The notes beneath the pieces are model-generated. The model was given only the letters and a program-made list of their open reading frames with translations, did not search any database and was not told where the DNA came from. A DNA stretch of 20,299 nt from contig UQVV01000007.1 in NCBI GenBank assembly GCA_900544635.1, forward strand, positions 1 through 20,299. The letters are read 5' to 3'. This document shows, in pieces, positions 12,570 through 20,204 of this stretch. Position 1 is the stretch's first letter. Every line of letters begins with the position of its first letter. Origin of the DNA: an uncultured Cloacibacillus sp. GTDB taxonomy: Bacteria; Synergistota; Synergistia; Synergistales; Synergistaceae. Both the position numbers and the translations under genes were made by a program.

Positions 12570-14588
12570 TTATTTGCTTTTCGCGACGAGGTCGGTGAGG
12601 TAGGCGTCGTCCGCGATGTACGGGAGCGTGATGTGTCCGTCGCTGCGCTTCGCGTTGAAGGTCTCGACCGTCTCGATGGCGTGCTCGTTGCGGGCCCAGG
12701 CGCGTCTCGCGACTCCGCTGATGACGTCCCAGCTCATGGACTCGAGGATTATTCTGTCCACTCTTTCGCTTCCGTCGAGGACGAGTCCGAAGCCGCCGTT
12801 GATGGATTTGCCGGTGCCAACGCCGCCGCCGTTGTGGAGCGCGACGAGGCTCATGCCGCGGGCGCAGTTTCCGGCGAAGGTGTGGATCGCCATTTCGGCC
12901 ATGACGTTGCTGCCGTCGTAGATGTTCGAGGTCTCGCGGTAGGGCGAGTCGGTGCCGGATACGTCGTGGTGGTCGCGTCCGAGCATGACGGGTCCGATTT
13001 CTCCGTTGCGGACCATTTCGTTGAAGCGGAGGGCTATCTTCATGCGGCCCTCTTCATCCTGATAGAGGATGCGGCACTGCGTACCGACGACGAGCTTGTT
13101 CTTCTCCGCGTCGCGGATCCAGACCCAGTTGTCGTGGTCCTGGAAGCGGCGGTTTTCGTCGATGCACTCCATCGCGGCGTGGTCGGTCTTGATGAGGTCC
13201 TCGGGGTTGCGCGAGAGGCAGCACCAGCGGAACGGTCCGTAGCCGTAGTCGAAGAGGAGCGGTCCCATGATGTCTTCGACGTAGGAGGGGAAGATGAAGC
13301 CTTCGAAGGTGTTTTCGCCGTTCTTGGCGATTTCCTTCACGCCGGAATCAAATACCGCGCGCATGAAGGCGTTGCCGTAGTCGAAGAAGTAGGCTCCCTT
13401 CGCGACGAGGGCCTTGATGAGCTCGAAGTGCTTCTTGAGGGTCTTGTCGACGAGGCGGACGAATTCGTCGTGGTCCTCGGCGAGGAGGCGCGTTCTCTCT
13501 TCGAAGCTGATTCCCTGCGGGCAGTAGCCTCCGTCGTAGACGGCGTGGCAGGAGGTCTGGTCGGAGAGGAGCTCGACGTTCTTATCGTTGTCGAGCGCGT
13601 ACTGGAGAAGGTCGACGATGTTGCCTTCGTAGGCTATCGAGAGCGGCTTGCCCTCGGCCATCGCTTCCTCGGCCCACGCGAAAGCTTCGGCGAGGTCCTT
13701 CGTCCTCTTGCTGACCCAGCCCTGGTTGTAGCGCGTGTCGATGCGCGACGGGTCGACTTCGGCGATTATCGCGGCGGCGCCGGCTATCTCGGCGGCCTTC
13801 GGCTGAGCTCCGCTCATTCCGCCGAGTCCTGACGAAATGAAGAGGTGTCCCGCAAGCCCCTTGCCCTCGGCGAGGTGGAACTTCTTGCGGCCCGCGTTGA
13901 GCAGCGTGTTGTAGGTTCCGTGTACGATTCCCTGCGGCCCGATGTACATCCAGCCGCCGGCGGTCATCTGTCCGTAGTTCGCTACGCCGAGCGCGGTCGC
14001 GCGGCGGAAGTTCTCGGGGTCGTCGAAGAGCCCGACCATGAGGCCGTTCGTGAGGATGACGCGCGGCGCGGAGGGATGCGAGCGGAAGAGTCCGAGCGGA
14101 TGGCCCGACTGCACTACGAGCGTCTGGTCCTGCGTGACGATTTCAAGATATTTTTTGATGAGGAGGTACTGCATCCAGTTCTGGCAGACCTGCCCGGTCT
14201 CTCCGTAGGTGACGAGCTCGTAAGGATAGAGCGCCACGTCGAAGTCAAGGTTGTTGTCGATCATTACCTGGAGGGCTTTGCCTTCGATGCACTTGCCCTT
14301 ATATTCGTCGATGGGTTTGCCGTAGAGCTTTCCTTTCGGACGGAAGCGGTAGCCGTAGATGCGTCCATGCTCCTGGTATTCCTTGAGGAACTCGGGGGCG
14401 AGCTCTTTGTGGTACTTCTCGGGGATGTAGCGCAGCGCGTTCTTGAGCGCGAGGACGACTTCTTTGTCGTTGAGGACCTGTCCCCTGTTGGGAGCCCTTC
14501 TTATTCCGGGCTCAAATTCCGGCATCTCCGGAAGTCCGTCCGGAAATTCCAGCCTGAGTTCAAGCGCTTTTCCTGCCGCGTCATGCAT
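12570..14588 (-). CDS. hutU: Urocanate hydratase, long form
   Basis: Second enzyme of histidine degradation: urocanate plus water to imidazolonepropionate, using a tightly bound NAD. At 672 residues it is about 115 longer than the classical 550-560 residue enzymes. Family landmarks are SSGLGGMSGAQPKAA (252-266, NAD region), DPSRIDTRY (279-287), SDQTS and GGYCPQG (342-359), GPFRW (451-455), GRDHHDVSG (537-545) and DSPYRETSNIYDGSN (547-561). The classical ARICW segment with its active-site cysteine appears here as QCRILY (504-509), so the cysteine is shifted (Cys505). GGGAGGAG lies about 10 nt before the ATG. It diverges from hutH across a 323-nt regulatory region and has its own terminator. 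Confidence 0.95.
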   Translation of the reverse strand: MHDAAGKALELRLEFPDGLPEMPEFEPGIRRAPNRGQVLNDKEVVLALKNALRYIPEKYHKELAPEFLKEYQEHGRIYGYRFRPKGKLYGKPIDEYKGKCIEGKALQVMIDNNLDFDVALYPYELVTYGETGQVCQNWMQYLLIKKYLEIVTQDQTLVVQSGHPLGLFRSHPSAPRVILTNGLMVGLFDDPENFRRATALGVANYGQMTAGGWMYIGPQGIVHGTYNTLLNAGRKKFHLAEGKGLAGHLFISSGLGGMSGAQPKAAEIAGAAAIIAEVDPSRIDTRYNQGWVSKRTKDLAEAFAWAEEAMAEGKPLSIAYEGNIVDLLQYALDNDKNVELLSDQTSCHAVYDGGYCPQGISFEERTRLLAEDHDEFVRLVDKTLKKHFELIKALVAKGAYFFDYGNAFMRAVFDSGVKEIAKNGENTFEGFIFPSYVEDIMGPLLFDYGYGPFRWCCLSRNPEDLIKTDHAAMECIDENRRFQDHDNWVWIRDAEKNKLVVGTQCRILYQDEEGRMKIALRFNEMVRNGEIGPVMLGRDHHDVSGTDSPYRETSNIYDGSNVMAEMAIHTFAGNCARGMSLVALHNGGGVGTGKSINGGFGLVLDGSERVDRIILESMSWDVISGVARRAWARNEHAIETVETFNAKRSDGHITLPYIADDAYLTDLVAKSK

Positions 14589-14657
14589 AGTTCATTACTC
14601 CTCCCATAGATATATCAAAATATATGAGGCTTGCCGCCTTTATCATAATCTTCGCAT

Positions 14658-14715
14658 ATAATATAGCGCGCTTTTATAAAATAAACGTAAAAAGACCTAT
14701 CCGGCGCTTTTTACG
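14658..14715. promoter_or_regulatory. hutU/hutH divergent regulatory element, copy A
   Basis: On the plus strand CGTAAAAAG (14686-14694) and CTTTTTACG (14707-14715) form a perfect inverted repeat with a 12-nt spacer. Next to it, read toward hutU on the minus strand, is TTTATTTTATAAAA (14685-14672) and then a -10-like TATATT (14665-14660). The same arrangement stands in front of ftcD. It lies about 28 nt upstream of the hutH -35 box, so one bound protein could affect both directions. The -35 box of hutU is not clear. Confidence 0.6.
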
Positions 14716-14742
14716 CCCCGCGCCGCTTTTATATTTTCCTTC

Positions 14743-14770
14743 TTGACTTAGCGGAGTTTCATACTATACT
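14743..14770 (+). promoter_or_regulatory. hutH: Promoter of hutH
   Basis: TTGACT (14743-14748), a 16-nt spacer and TATACT (14765-14770). Transcription would begin near 14777, giving a leader of about 135 nt. The leader contains an AGTGC/GCACT pairing (14808-14812 with 14833-14837), which may be a small stem, but no recognised riboswitch and no histidine-rich short frame. Confidence 0.75.
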
Positions 14771-14780
14771 AATTGTAGCG

Positions 14781-14805
14781 CAAAATTTTAGGATCTAAAA
14801 GTTTT
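14781..14805. repeat. Inverted repeat just downstream of the hutH start of transcription
   Basis: CAAAATTTTAG-GAT-CTAAAAGTTTT: ten of eleven potential pairs, with the inner six (TTTTAG/CTAAAA) perfect. It covers about +5 to +29 of the predicted hutH transcript, the classic place for a repressor that blocks clearance. It differs in sequence from the GTAAAAAG element farther upstream. Confidence 0.55.
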
Positions 14806-14911
14806 AAAGTGCGAAAGAGGTATTTTCCGGCTGCACTCTAAGATAAGACTGAAATATATTATAGCATAACAGGGCGACATGTCATAAAAATCAATCTAAG
14901 GAGGAAATTTT

Positions 14912-16438
14912 ATGTCGACACTCTATTTGGACGGTAAGTCACTCACTCTTCAGGACGTCGTGAACGTCGCGCGCAAGGGCTGGAAGGTTGAAATCTCCCC
15001 CGAAGCGAAGGAACAGATAAAGGAATGCGCCAAGGCGGTCCTCGCGTGGGCCGACGAAGGCCGCGTCGTCTACGGCGTAACGACGGGCTTCGGCGACCTC
15101 GCCTCCGTCGTCATCCCGCGCGACAAATGCCGCCAGCTTCAGGAGAACCTTCTTCTGAGCCACTCCTGCGGCTTCGGCGAGCCCTATCCCGAGGACGTAG
15201 TCCGCGCGATAATGCTGCTCCGCATCAACACGCTCTCCCGCGGCTACTCCGGCATCAGCCTCGAGACGCTCCAGCAGATGGTCGACTACCTCAACCTCGG
15301 CATCCATCCCGTCGTCCCGACCCAGGGCTCCGTCGGCGCGAGCGGCGACCTCTGCCCGCTTTCGCACGTCGCGATATCGCTCATCGGCCACGGCAACGTC
15401 GTCTATCAGGGCAAGGTGATGCCGACCTCCGAAGCGCTCGTCAAGGCCGGAATGAAGCCCGTCGAGCTCCAGCCGAAGGAAGGGCTCGCGCTTAACAACG
15501 GAACGACCGTTATGAACGCAGTTGCTGCCCTCTGCATCGTCGACGCGCTCACAATGCAGAAGAATGCCGATATCGCCGCTTCGATGTCCGCCGAGGCGCT
15601 CCACGCCGTTCCCTACGCCTTCGACAAAAGAACCCACGACCTCCGTCCGCAGGTCGGCCAGGGAATCGTAGCCGAAAATATGCGCCGCCTGCTCGAAGGC
15701 AGCGAAATCGTCGAGGCCTACAAGAAAGACCGCGTCCAGGACGCCTACTCGCTGCGCTGCCTGCCGCAGGTCCACGGCGCGAGCCGCGACGCCATCGCCT
15801 ACGTCAAGGAAAAGATAGAAATTGAAATCAACTCCGTCACCGACAACCCGATCATCTTCCACAAAGACGGCGACGCGGTCAGCGGCGGAAACTTCCACGG
15901 CCAGCCGATGGCTATGGCGATGGACTTCTTCGGCATCGCCGCGGCGGAGTTCGCGAACATCGCCGAGCGCCGCATCGCGCGCATGGTCGACCACAAGCTC
16001 TCCGACCTGCCTCCGTTCCTCGTTTCCGACAGCGGCGTCAACAGCGGCTTCATGATTCCGCAGTACACCGCGGCGGCGCTCGTCTCCGAGAACAAGGTCC
16101 TCGCGCATCCCTCTGTCGTCGACTCGATACCGACCTCCGCGAACCAGGAAGACCACGTCTCGATGGGCGGATACAGCGCGCGCAAGGCCCGCCAGATACT
16201 CAACAACACGAACCGCGTCATCGCGATAGAGATGGTCAACGCGGCGCAGGGCATGGACTTCCGCGCTCCTCTGAAGCCAGGCAAAGGCTCCGGCGCGGCC
16301 TACGCGGAATTCCGCAAGCACATCCCCTTCTATGAGAAGGACCAGTTCATGCAGCCGCTCCTTCTGAAGTCGCTCGAGCTCGTCGAGAACGGCACGATGG
16401 TCGAAGCGGTCGAAAAGGAGATAGGCGAACTCAAGTAA
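14912..16438 (+). CDS. hutH: Histidine ammonia-lyase
   Basis: First step of histidine degradation: histidine to urocanate and ammonia. At 508 residues it is the usual length. The Ala-Ser-Gly triplet that cyclises into the MIO cofactor is at 143-145 in GSVGASGDLCPLSH, the same numbering as Pseudomonas HutH. Tyr54 (VVYGVTTGFG), the NNGT segment (195-198) and QDAYSLRCLPQVHGA are also conserved, as are SVTDNP and the NQEDHVSMG loop. The ribosome site AGGAGG is strong and 7-8 nt from the ATG. It is transcribed away from hutU from its own promoter. A large inverted repeat 31 nt after the stop may weakly terminate this transcript while serving as the ftcD operator. Confidence 0.98.
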   Translation: MSTLYLDGKSLTLQDVVNVARKGWKVEISPEAKEQIKECAKAVLAWADEGRVVYGVTTGFGDLASVVIPRDKCRQLQENLLLSHSCGFGEPYPEDVVRAIMLLRINTLSRGYSGISLETLQQMVDYLNLGIHPVVPTQGSVGASGDLCPLSHVAISLIGHGNVVYQGKVMPTSEALVKAGMKPVELQPKEGLALNNGTTVMNAVAALCIVDALTMQKNADIAASMSAEALHAVPYAFDKRTHDLRPQVGQGIVAENMRRLLEGSEIVEAYKKDRVQDAYSLRCLPQVHGASRDAIAYVKEKIEIEINSVTDNPIIFHKDGDAVSGGNFHGQPMAMAMDFFGIAAAEFANIAERRIARMVDHKLSDLPPFLVSDSGVNSGFMIPQYTAAALVSENKVLAHPSVVDSIPTSANQEDHVSMGGYSARKARQILNNTNRVIAIEMVNAAQGMDFRAPLKPGKGSGAAYAEFRKHIPFYEKDQFMQPLLLKSLELVENGTMVEAVEKEIGELK

Positions 16439-16469
16439 GGGCGCGCCCTAAAACGAAATAAGACGCACG

Positions 16470-16550
16470 ATAAATGTAAAAAGCGGCACCATCGCTTTTT
16501 ACATTTATTTTATAAAAAGACTATACTATAGGGACGATATTTTATAAAAA
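16470..16550. promoter_or_regulatory. ftcD-hutI promoter with inverted repeat, copy B
   Basis: ATAAATGTAAAAAGCG (16470-16485) and CGCTTTTTACATTTAT (16493-16508) form a perfect 16-bp inverted repeat with a 7-nt spacer. Its right arm carries a -35-like TTTACA (16498-16503), followed after 18 nt by TATACT (16522-16527). TATTTTATAAAAA occurs at 16506-16518 and again at 16538-16550, 32 bp apart, on either side of the -10 and the predicted start (about 16534). The repeat plus TTTATTTTATAAAA matches copy A in front of hutU. As RNA the 16-bp stem could also act as a terminator for hutH, but its GC part is only GCG/CGC. Confidence 0.65.
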
Positions 16551-16573
16551 CCGCGAAAGGCGTGATCGCAAAA

Positions 16574-17497
16574 ATGGCAGTGCAGCTGATCGAATGCGTA
16601 CCTAATTTCAGCGAAGGGCGCAGACAGGACGTCATAGACGAAATTGTGAACTGCTTCAAAGGCAAACGCGGCGTGTATCTCCTCGACCACCGCGCCGACG
16701 AAGACCACAACCGCTTGGTCATAAGCCTCGTCGGAGCGCCGGCTCCAATTCAGGAGGCCCTTCTCGAAGCCGCAAAGGTCGCGCTCAAGCACATAGACAT
16801 GAACGCGCACCAGGGCGGCCACCCGCGCATCGGCGCCGTCGACGTCGTTCCGTTCACGCCGATAAAGGGCATCACGATGGAAGAGTGCATAGAGCTCGCG
16901 CACAGCTTCGGCGAGCGCTATTACAAAGAGACGGGCATCCCCGTCTACTTCTACGAGGACGCGGCGCTGCGTCCAGAGCGGAAGCGCCTCGAGGTCATCC
17001 GCAAGGGGCAGTACGAGGTGCTCAAGGACGAGGCGAAGACGAACCCCGACCGCAGGCCGGACATCGGCGAGGCCTGCCTCCACCCCACCGCAGGAGCCAC
17101 CGTCATCGGCGCGCGCAAGTTCCTCGTCGCCTTCAACGTGAACCTCGACACGCCCGACGTAAATATAGCGAAGAAGATAGCGGCGGCGGTCCGCGCGTCG
17201 TCCGGCGGCTTCTGCCACGTCAAGGGCATCGGCCTCGCGCTCGAGGAGCGCGGCATCACGCAGGTCAGCATGAACCTCGTCGACTACGAGAAGAACTCGC
17301 TCTACCGCGTGCTCGAAACGATACGCATGGAGGCGAAGCGCTGGGGCGTCGGCGTCGTCGAGACCGAGGTCTACGGCATGATACCGGTCAACGCGATTCT
17401 TGAAAGCGCCGCGTACTATCTCCAGATAGCGGGCTTCGACCCCGAGCAGGTGCTCGAGCTCCGTCTGCTTGAACTTATGGGAAAGGATGCTGAATAA
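16574..17497 (+). CDS. ftcD: Glutamate formiminotransferase (single domain)
   Basis: Transfers the formimino group of N-formiminoglutamate to tetrahydrofolate, giving glutamate and 5-formimino-THF. It has 307 residues from ATG 16574, matching the N- and C-subdomains of the transferase half only; the cyclodeaminase half of animal FTCD is absent. It begins with the family signature QLIECVPNFSEGR. The catalytic histidine is His83 in NAHQGGHPRIGAVDVVPF, matching His82 of the pig enzyme. A GTG at 16562 is also in frame, but it lies 1 nt from the AAAGG ribosome site, so the ATG is preferred despite a 13-nt gap. Its TAA stop shares one base with the hutI ATG (TAATG), so the two are coupled. The choice of FtcD over HutF/HutG shows the THF-dependent route. 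Confidence 0.96.
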   Translation: MAVQLIECVPNFSEGRRQDVIDEIVNCFKGKRGVYLLDHRADEDHNRLVISLVGAPAPIQEALLEAAKVALKHIDMNAHQGGHPRIGAVDVVPFTPIKGITMEECIELAHSFGERYYKETGIPVYFYEDAALRPERKRLEVIRKGQYEVLKDEAKTNPDRRPDIGEACLHPTAGATVIGARKFLVAFNVNLDTPDVNIAKKIAAAVRASSGGFCHVKGIGLALEERGITQVSMNLVDYEKNSLYRVLETIRMEAKRWGVGVVETEVYGMIPVNAILESAAYYLQIAGFDPEQVLELRLLELMGKDAE

Positions 17498-18747
17498 TGG
17501 GTACTAAAAAACTTTACCGCAACATGCGCCTCTTCACCCCCGTCGACGGCGGACATCCGCTCGCGGGCAAAGAGCAGGCCAACGTCAAGGAAATCAAAAA
17601 AGCCGCGATGCTCGTCAGCGGCGGAATCATCGAGAAAATAGGCGAAGAGGAAGAAATCCTCAAAAACGTCTGCCCCTGCGAGATAGCGATAGAAAAGGAC
17701 TTCGGCGGGGCCTGCGTCATCCCCGGCTTCGTCGACCCGCACACGCACATGTGCTTCGCGAAGCGCCGCGAGGACGAGTTCGGGATGCGCCTTGCGGGAC
17801 TTCCCTACCTTGAGATACTCGCGCGCGGCGGCGGCATACTCTCCTCGGTCAACGCCGTAAAGGCCGCGACGGAGGAGCAGCTTTTCGAGACGACGAAAAA
17901 GCTCGCGCTCGCCGCTCTCGCGAAGGGAACGACCACCGTCGAGATAAAGAGCGGCTACGGCCTCGAGCTCGGCCTCGAGCTGAAAATGCTCGAGGTTATA
18001 GGCCGCGTCGGACGCGAAACGCCGCTCGACGTAGTGCCGACCTTCATGGGCGCGCACGCCGTGCCGCAGGAATACAAGGGCCGCGCCGACGAGTTCGTCG
18101 ACGAAGTGCTCGTCAAGCAGATGCTGCCGAAGGTCAAGGAACAGGGCATAGCGGAGTTCTGCGACGTATTCTGCGAGGAGGGCGTGTTCTCCGTAGACCA
18201 GAGCCGCAGGCTGCTCAAGGCCGCGAAGGAGATGGGCTTCGACACGAAGATACACGCCGACGAAGTCAACGACCTCGGCGGCGCGGGGCTCGCTGCAGAG
18301 CTCGCGACGCGCTCCGCGGAGCACCTTCTCGCCGCGTCGGAGGAAAACCTCCGCGCGATGGGGCGCGCCGGCTCGATAGCTGTTCTGCTCCCCGCGACGG
18401 CCTACAGCCTTAAGAAGCCCTACGCGCCCGGCCGCGCAATGGTCGACTGGGGCGTGCCGGTCGCGATGGCGACGGACTGCAACCCCGGCTCCTGCTTCTG
18501 CGAGTCGATGCCGTTCATCTTCGGCCTCGGCGTAATGTGCATGGATCTCTCCGTCGAAGAGGCGCTCACAGCATCGACGCTGAACGCCGCATACGCCGTG
18601 AACCGCGCGAAGAGGCTCGGCAGCCTCGAAGAGGGCAAGCAGGCGGACTTCCTCGTCCTCGACGGCGAAAGCCCGACGACGCTCGCCTACCACGCCGGCG
18701 CGACCTCGATCGAAGAGGTCTACAAGCTCGGCGAACACGTGGCGTAA
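17497..18747 (+). CDS. hutI: Imidazolonepropionase
   Basis: Third histidine-degradation enzyme: hydrolyses 4-imidazolone-5-propionate to N-formiminoglutamate, the substrate of FtcD encoded just upstream. A 416-residue amidohydrolase. Metal ligands are His82 and His84 (DPHTHMCF), His253 (KIHADE) and Asp327 (ATDCNPGS). His187 (MGAHAVP) and His276 (AEHLL) complete the active site, and Glu256 in HADE is the likely general base. It begins MGTKKLYRNMRLFTP, typical of the composite beta-sandwich domain. It overlaps ftcD by one base and is followed by a strong terminator, so ftcD-hutI is a two-gene unit. Confidence 0.97.
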   Translation: MGTKKLYRNMRLFTPVDGGHPLAGKEQANVKEIKKAAMLVSGGIIEKIGEEEEILKNVCPCEIAIEKDFGGACVIPGFVDPHTHMCFAKRREDEFGMRLAGLPYLEILARGGGILSSVNAVKAATEEQLFETTKKLALAALAKGTTTVEIKSGYGLELGLELKMLEVIGRVGRETPLDVVPTFMGAHAVPQEYKGRADEFVDEVLVKQMLPKVKEQGIAEFCDVFCEEGVFSVDQSRRLLKAAKEMGFDTKIHADEVNDLGGAGLAAELATRSAEHLLAASEENLRAMGRAGSIAVLLPATAYSLKKPYAPGRAMVDWGVPVAMATDCNPGSCFCESMPFIFGLGVMCMDLSVEEALTASTLNAAYAVNRAKRLGSLEEGKQADFLVLDGESPTTLAYHAGATSIEEVYKLGEHVA

Positions 18748-18781
18748 AATTCGGACAAAAAATAAAAAGCACGAAACAGCG

Positions 18782-18810
18782 AAGGCGGCCCGCGAAAGGC
18801 CGCCTTTTTC
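18782..18810 (+). terminator. Terminator of ftcD-hutI
   Basis: AAGGCGGCC and GGCCGCCTT form a perfect 9-bp stem with the loop CGCGAAA, followed by TTTC. It lies between the convergent hutI and MATE genes and can serve both, because the other strand continues with T-rich sequence. Confidence 0.9.
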
Positions 18811-18836
18811 GTATCCTTATGCCGGATTCGCCGCTG

Positions 18837-20204
18837 TCATAAACTTTTCAGTGAGGCGCGCTCGTATTGCCTGTAGACGTAGAACGACAGCGCGACGGTC
18901 AGGATGTCTGCGGCCGTCTGAGACCAGACGATGCCGTACATTCCGAAGATGCCGTTCAGTATGAAGAGCATCGGGATATTGAGCACAAGCCAGCGCGAAA
19001 CGCCGAGGAAGAACGACTTGTCTCCTCTGCCGAAGGCCTGGAAGAGAAAGACTGTGAAGAAGCTCATGAACATGAGCGGCGTCGCGAGCACCCTTATGCG
19101 CAGGAAGTCCGTGCCGAGCTCGACCGTCCCCGCCTCCGTTATAAAGGCCCTCATGATGTACGGAGCCGACAGCTCGTACATCGCGATGCTGAGCGCCGAG
19201 GTTATGAGGCCGACCTTCAGCGCGCAGAGCATGACGGCCTTCATGCGCTTGTGGTCGCCGGAGGAATAGTTGTAGGCGACGAGCGGCATCATGCCCTGGC
19301 AGAGTCCGACGCCGAAGTTGAGCGGCAGGCGTTCGGCCTTCAGCACTATGCCGACAGCTGCGAGCGCGATGTTGCCGTACTCCACCATGAGCCTGTCGAT
19401 GACGACGTAGTCAAGGTCGAAAAGAAAGGTAGTCAGCGCCGCGGGAACGCCCACGCCGAAGGTCGAGCGTATGCTGCGCGGCGACGGCATTCCGCCCCTG
19501 AGGCTGAAGGTGACGACTGAATCCTTCCCCATTCTGAATATAACGAAGGCGAAGTAGAAGCAGGCGATGAAGTTCGATATGCAGGTCGCGATGCCTGCGC
19601 CGAGGACCTCGCAGCCGCGCGGCATCAGGACGAACATAAAAAGCGGGTCGAGCGCGATGTTTATCAGCCCGCCGAAGGTTATGCCGAAGCCCGCCTCTTT
19701 CGACGCCCCGGCGCTGCGCAGAAGGTTGGAGAGCACGTTCGACAAGACGGTCGGGACGCCGCCGAAGACGATAACGCAGTAGGAATACTGCTTCGCGTAG
19801 AGCATCGTATGCTCGTCCGCGCCGAGCAGGTAAAGTATCGGCTCCATGAAGGCGGCCATGACGAGCGAGAAAAGCGCAGCCGCGATTATCGCGGCGTAGA
19901 CGCTGAACGCGCCCACCCGCCGCGCCTCGTCCTCCCGCTTCTCCCCGAGCAGGCGCGATATGAGCGTGCCGCTGCCGACGCTCGTCAGGTTCGCGAGCGA
20001 GAGCGATATGTTGAATACCGGCAGGATGAGCGAAAGCGCCGCCACCATGTGCGGGTCGTTCGTCTTGCCGACGTAGAAGGTGTCCGCGAAGTTGTAAATG
20101 AGGACGATAAGCTGGCTGATTATCGTCGGGAGGGCCATTATTTTCAGAGCCTGCAGGACAGGCAGCGATTCAAAAACGGCCGTAGTTTCGGCGCTGCGCT
20201 TCAT
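18837..20204 (-). CDS. MATE family efflux transporter
   Basis: A multidrug and toxic compound extrusion protein: an inner-membrane antiporter that expels organic cations with sodium or proton uptake. At 455 residues with about 12 hydrophobic segments in two related halves it has the normal length. Family features include PTIISQLIVLIYNFADTFYV near the N-terminus (about 26-45), SVGSGTLISRLLGEKR (75-90) and LRSAGASKEAGFG in the first half, and the matching FGVGLCQGMMPLVAYNYSSG in the second half. The ATG start has AAGG about 11 nt upstream. It faces hutI across a shared terminator. Nothing ties it to histidine use; the substrate is unknown. The remaining 95 nt to the right edge hold no gene I can support. 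Confidence 0.95.
   Translation of the reverse strand: MKRSAETTAVFESLPVLQALKIMALPTIISQLIVLIYNFADTFYVGKTNDPHMVAALSLILPVFNISLSLANLTSVGSGTLISRLLGEKREDEARRVGAFSVYAAIIAAALFSLVMAAFMEPILYLLGADEHTMLYAKQYSYCVIVFGGVPTVLSNVLSNLLRSAGASKEAGFGITFGGLINIALDPLFMFVLMPRGCEVLGAGIATCISNFIACFYFAFVIFRMGKDSVVTFSLRGGMPSPRSIRSTFGVGVPAALTTFLFDLDYVVIDRLMVEYGNIALAAVGIVLKAERLPLNFGVGLCQGMMPLVAYNYSSGDHKRMKAVMLCALKVGLITSALSIAMYELSAPYIMRAFITEAGTVELGTDFLRIRVLATPLMFMSFFTVFLFQAFGRGDKSFFLGVSRWLVLNIPMLFILNGIFGMYGIVWSQTAADILTVALSFYVYRQYERASLKSL

Noticed and set aside
12387..13832. A 481-codon plus-strand frame opposite hutU
   Set aside because: Antisense shadow with a Val/Asp/Glu-rich product; hutU is unambiguous on the other strand.
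16470..16508. Treating the inverted repeat before ftcD only as the hutH terminator
   Set aside because: The stem is almost all A-U with a GCG/CGC core and lacks a clean U tract, and a closely similar element lies in front of hutU where no transcript needs ending. A weak terminator side effect is still possible.
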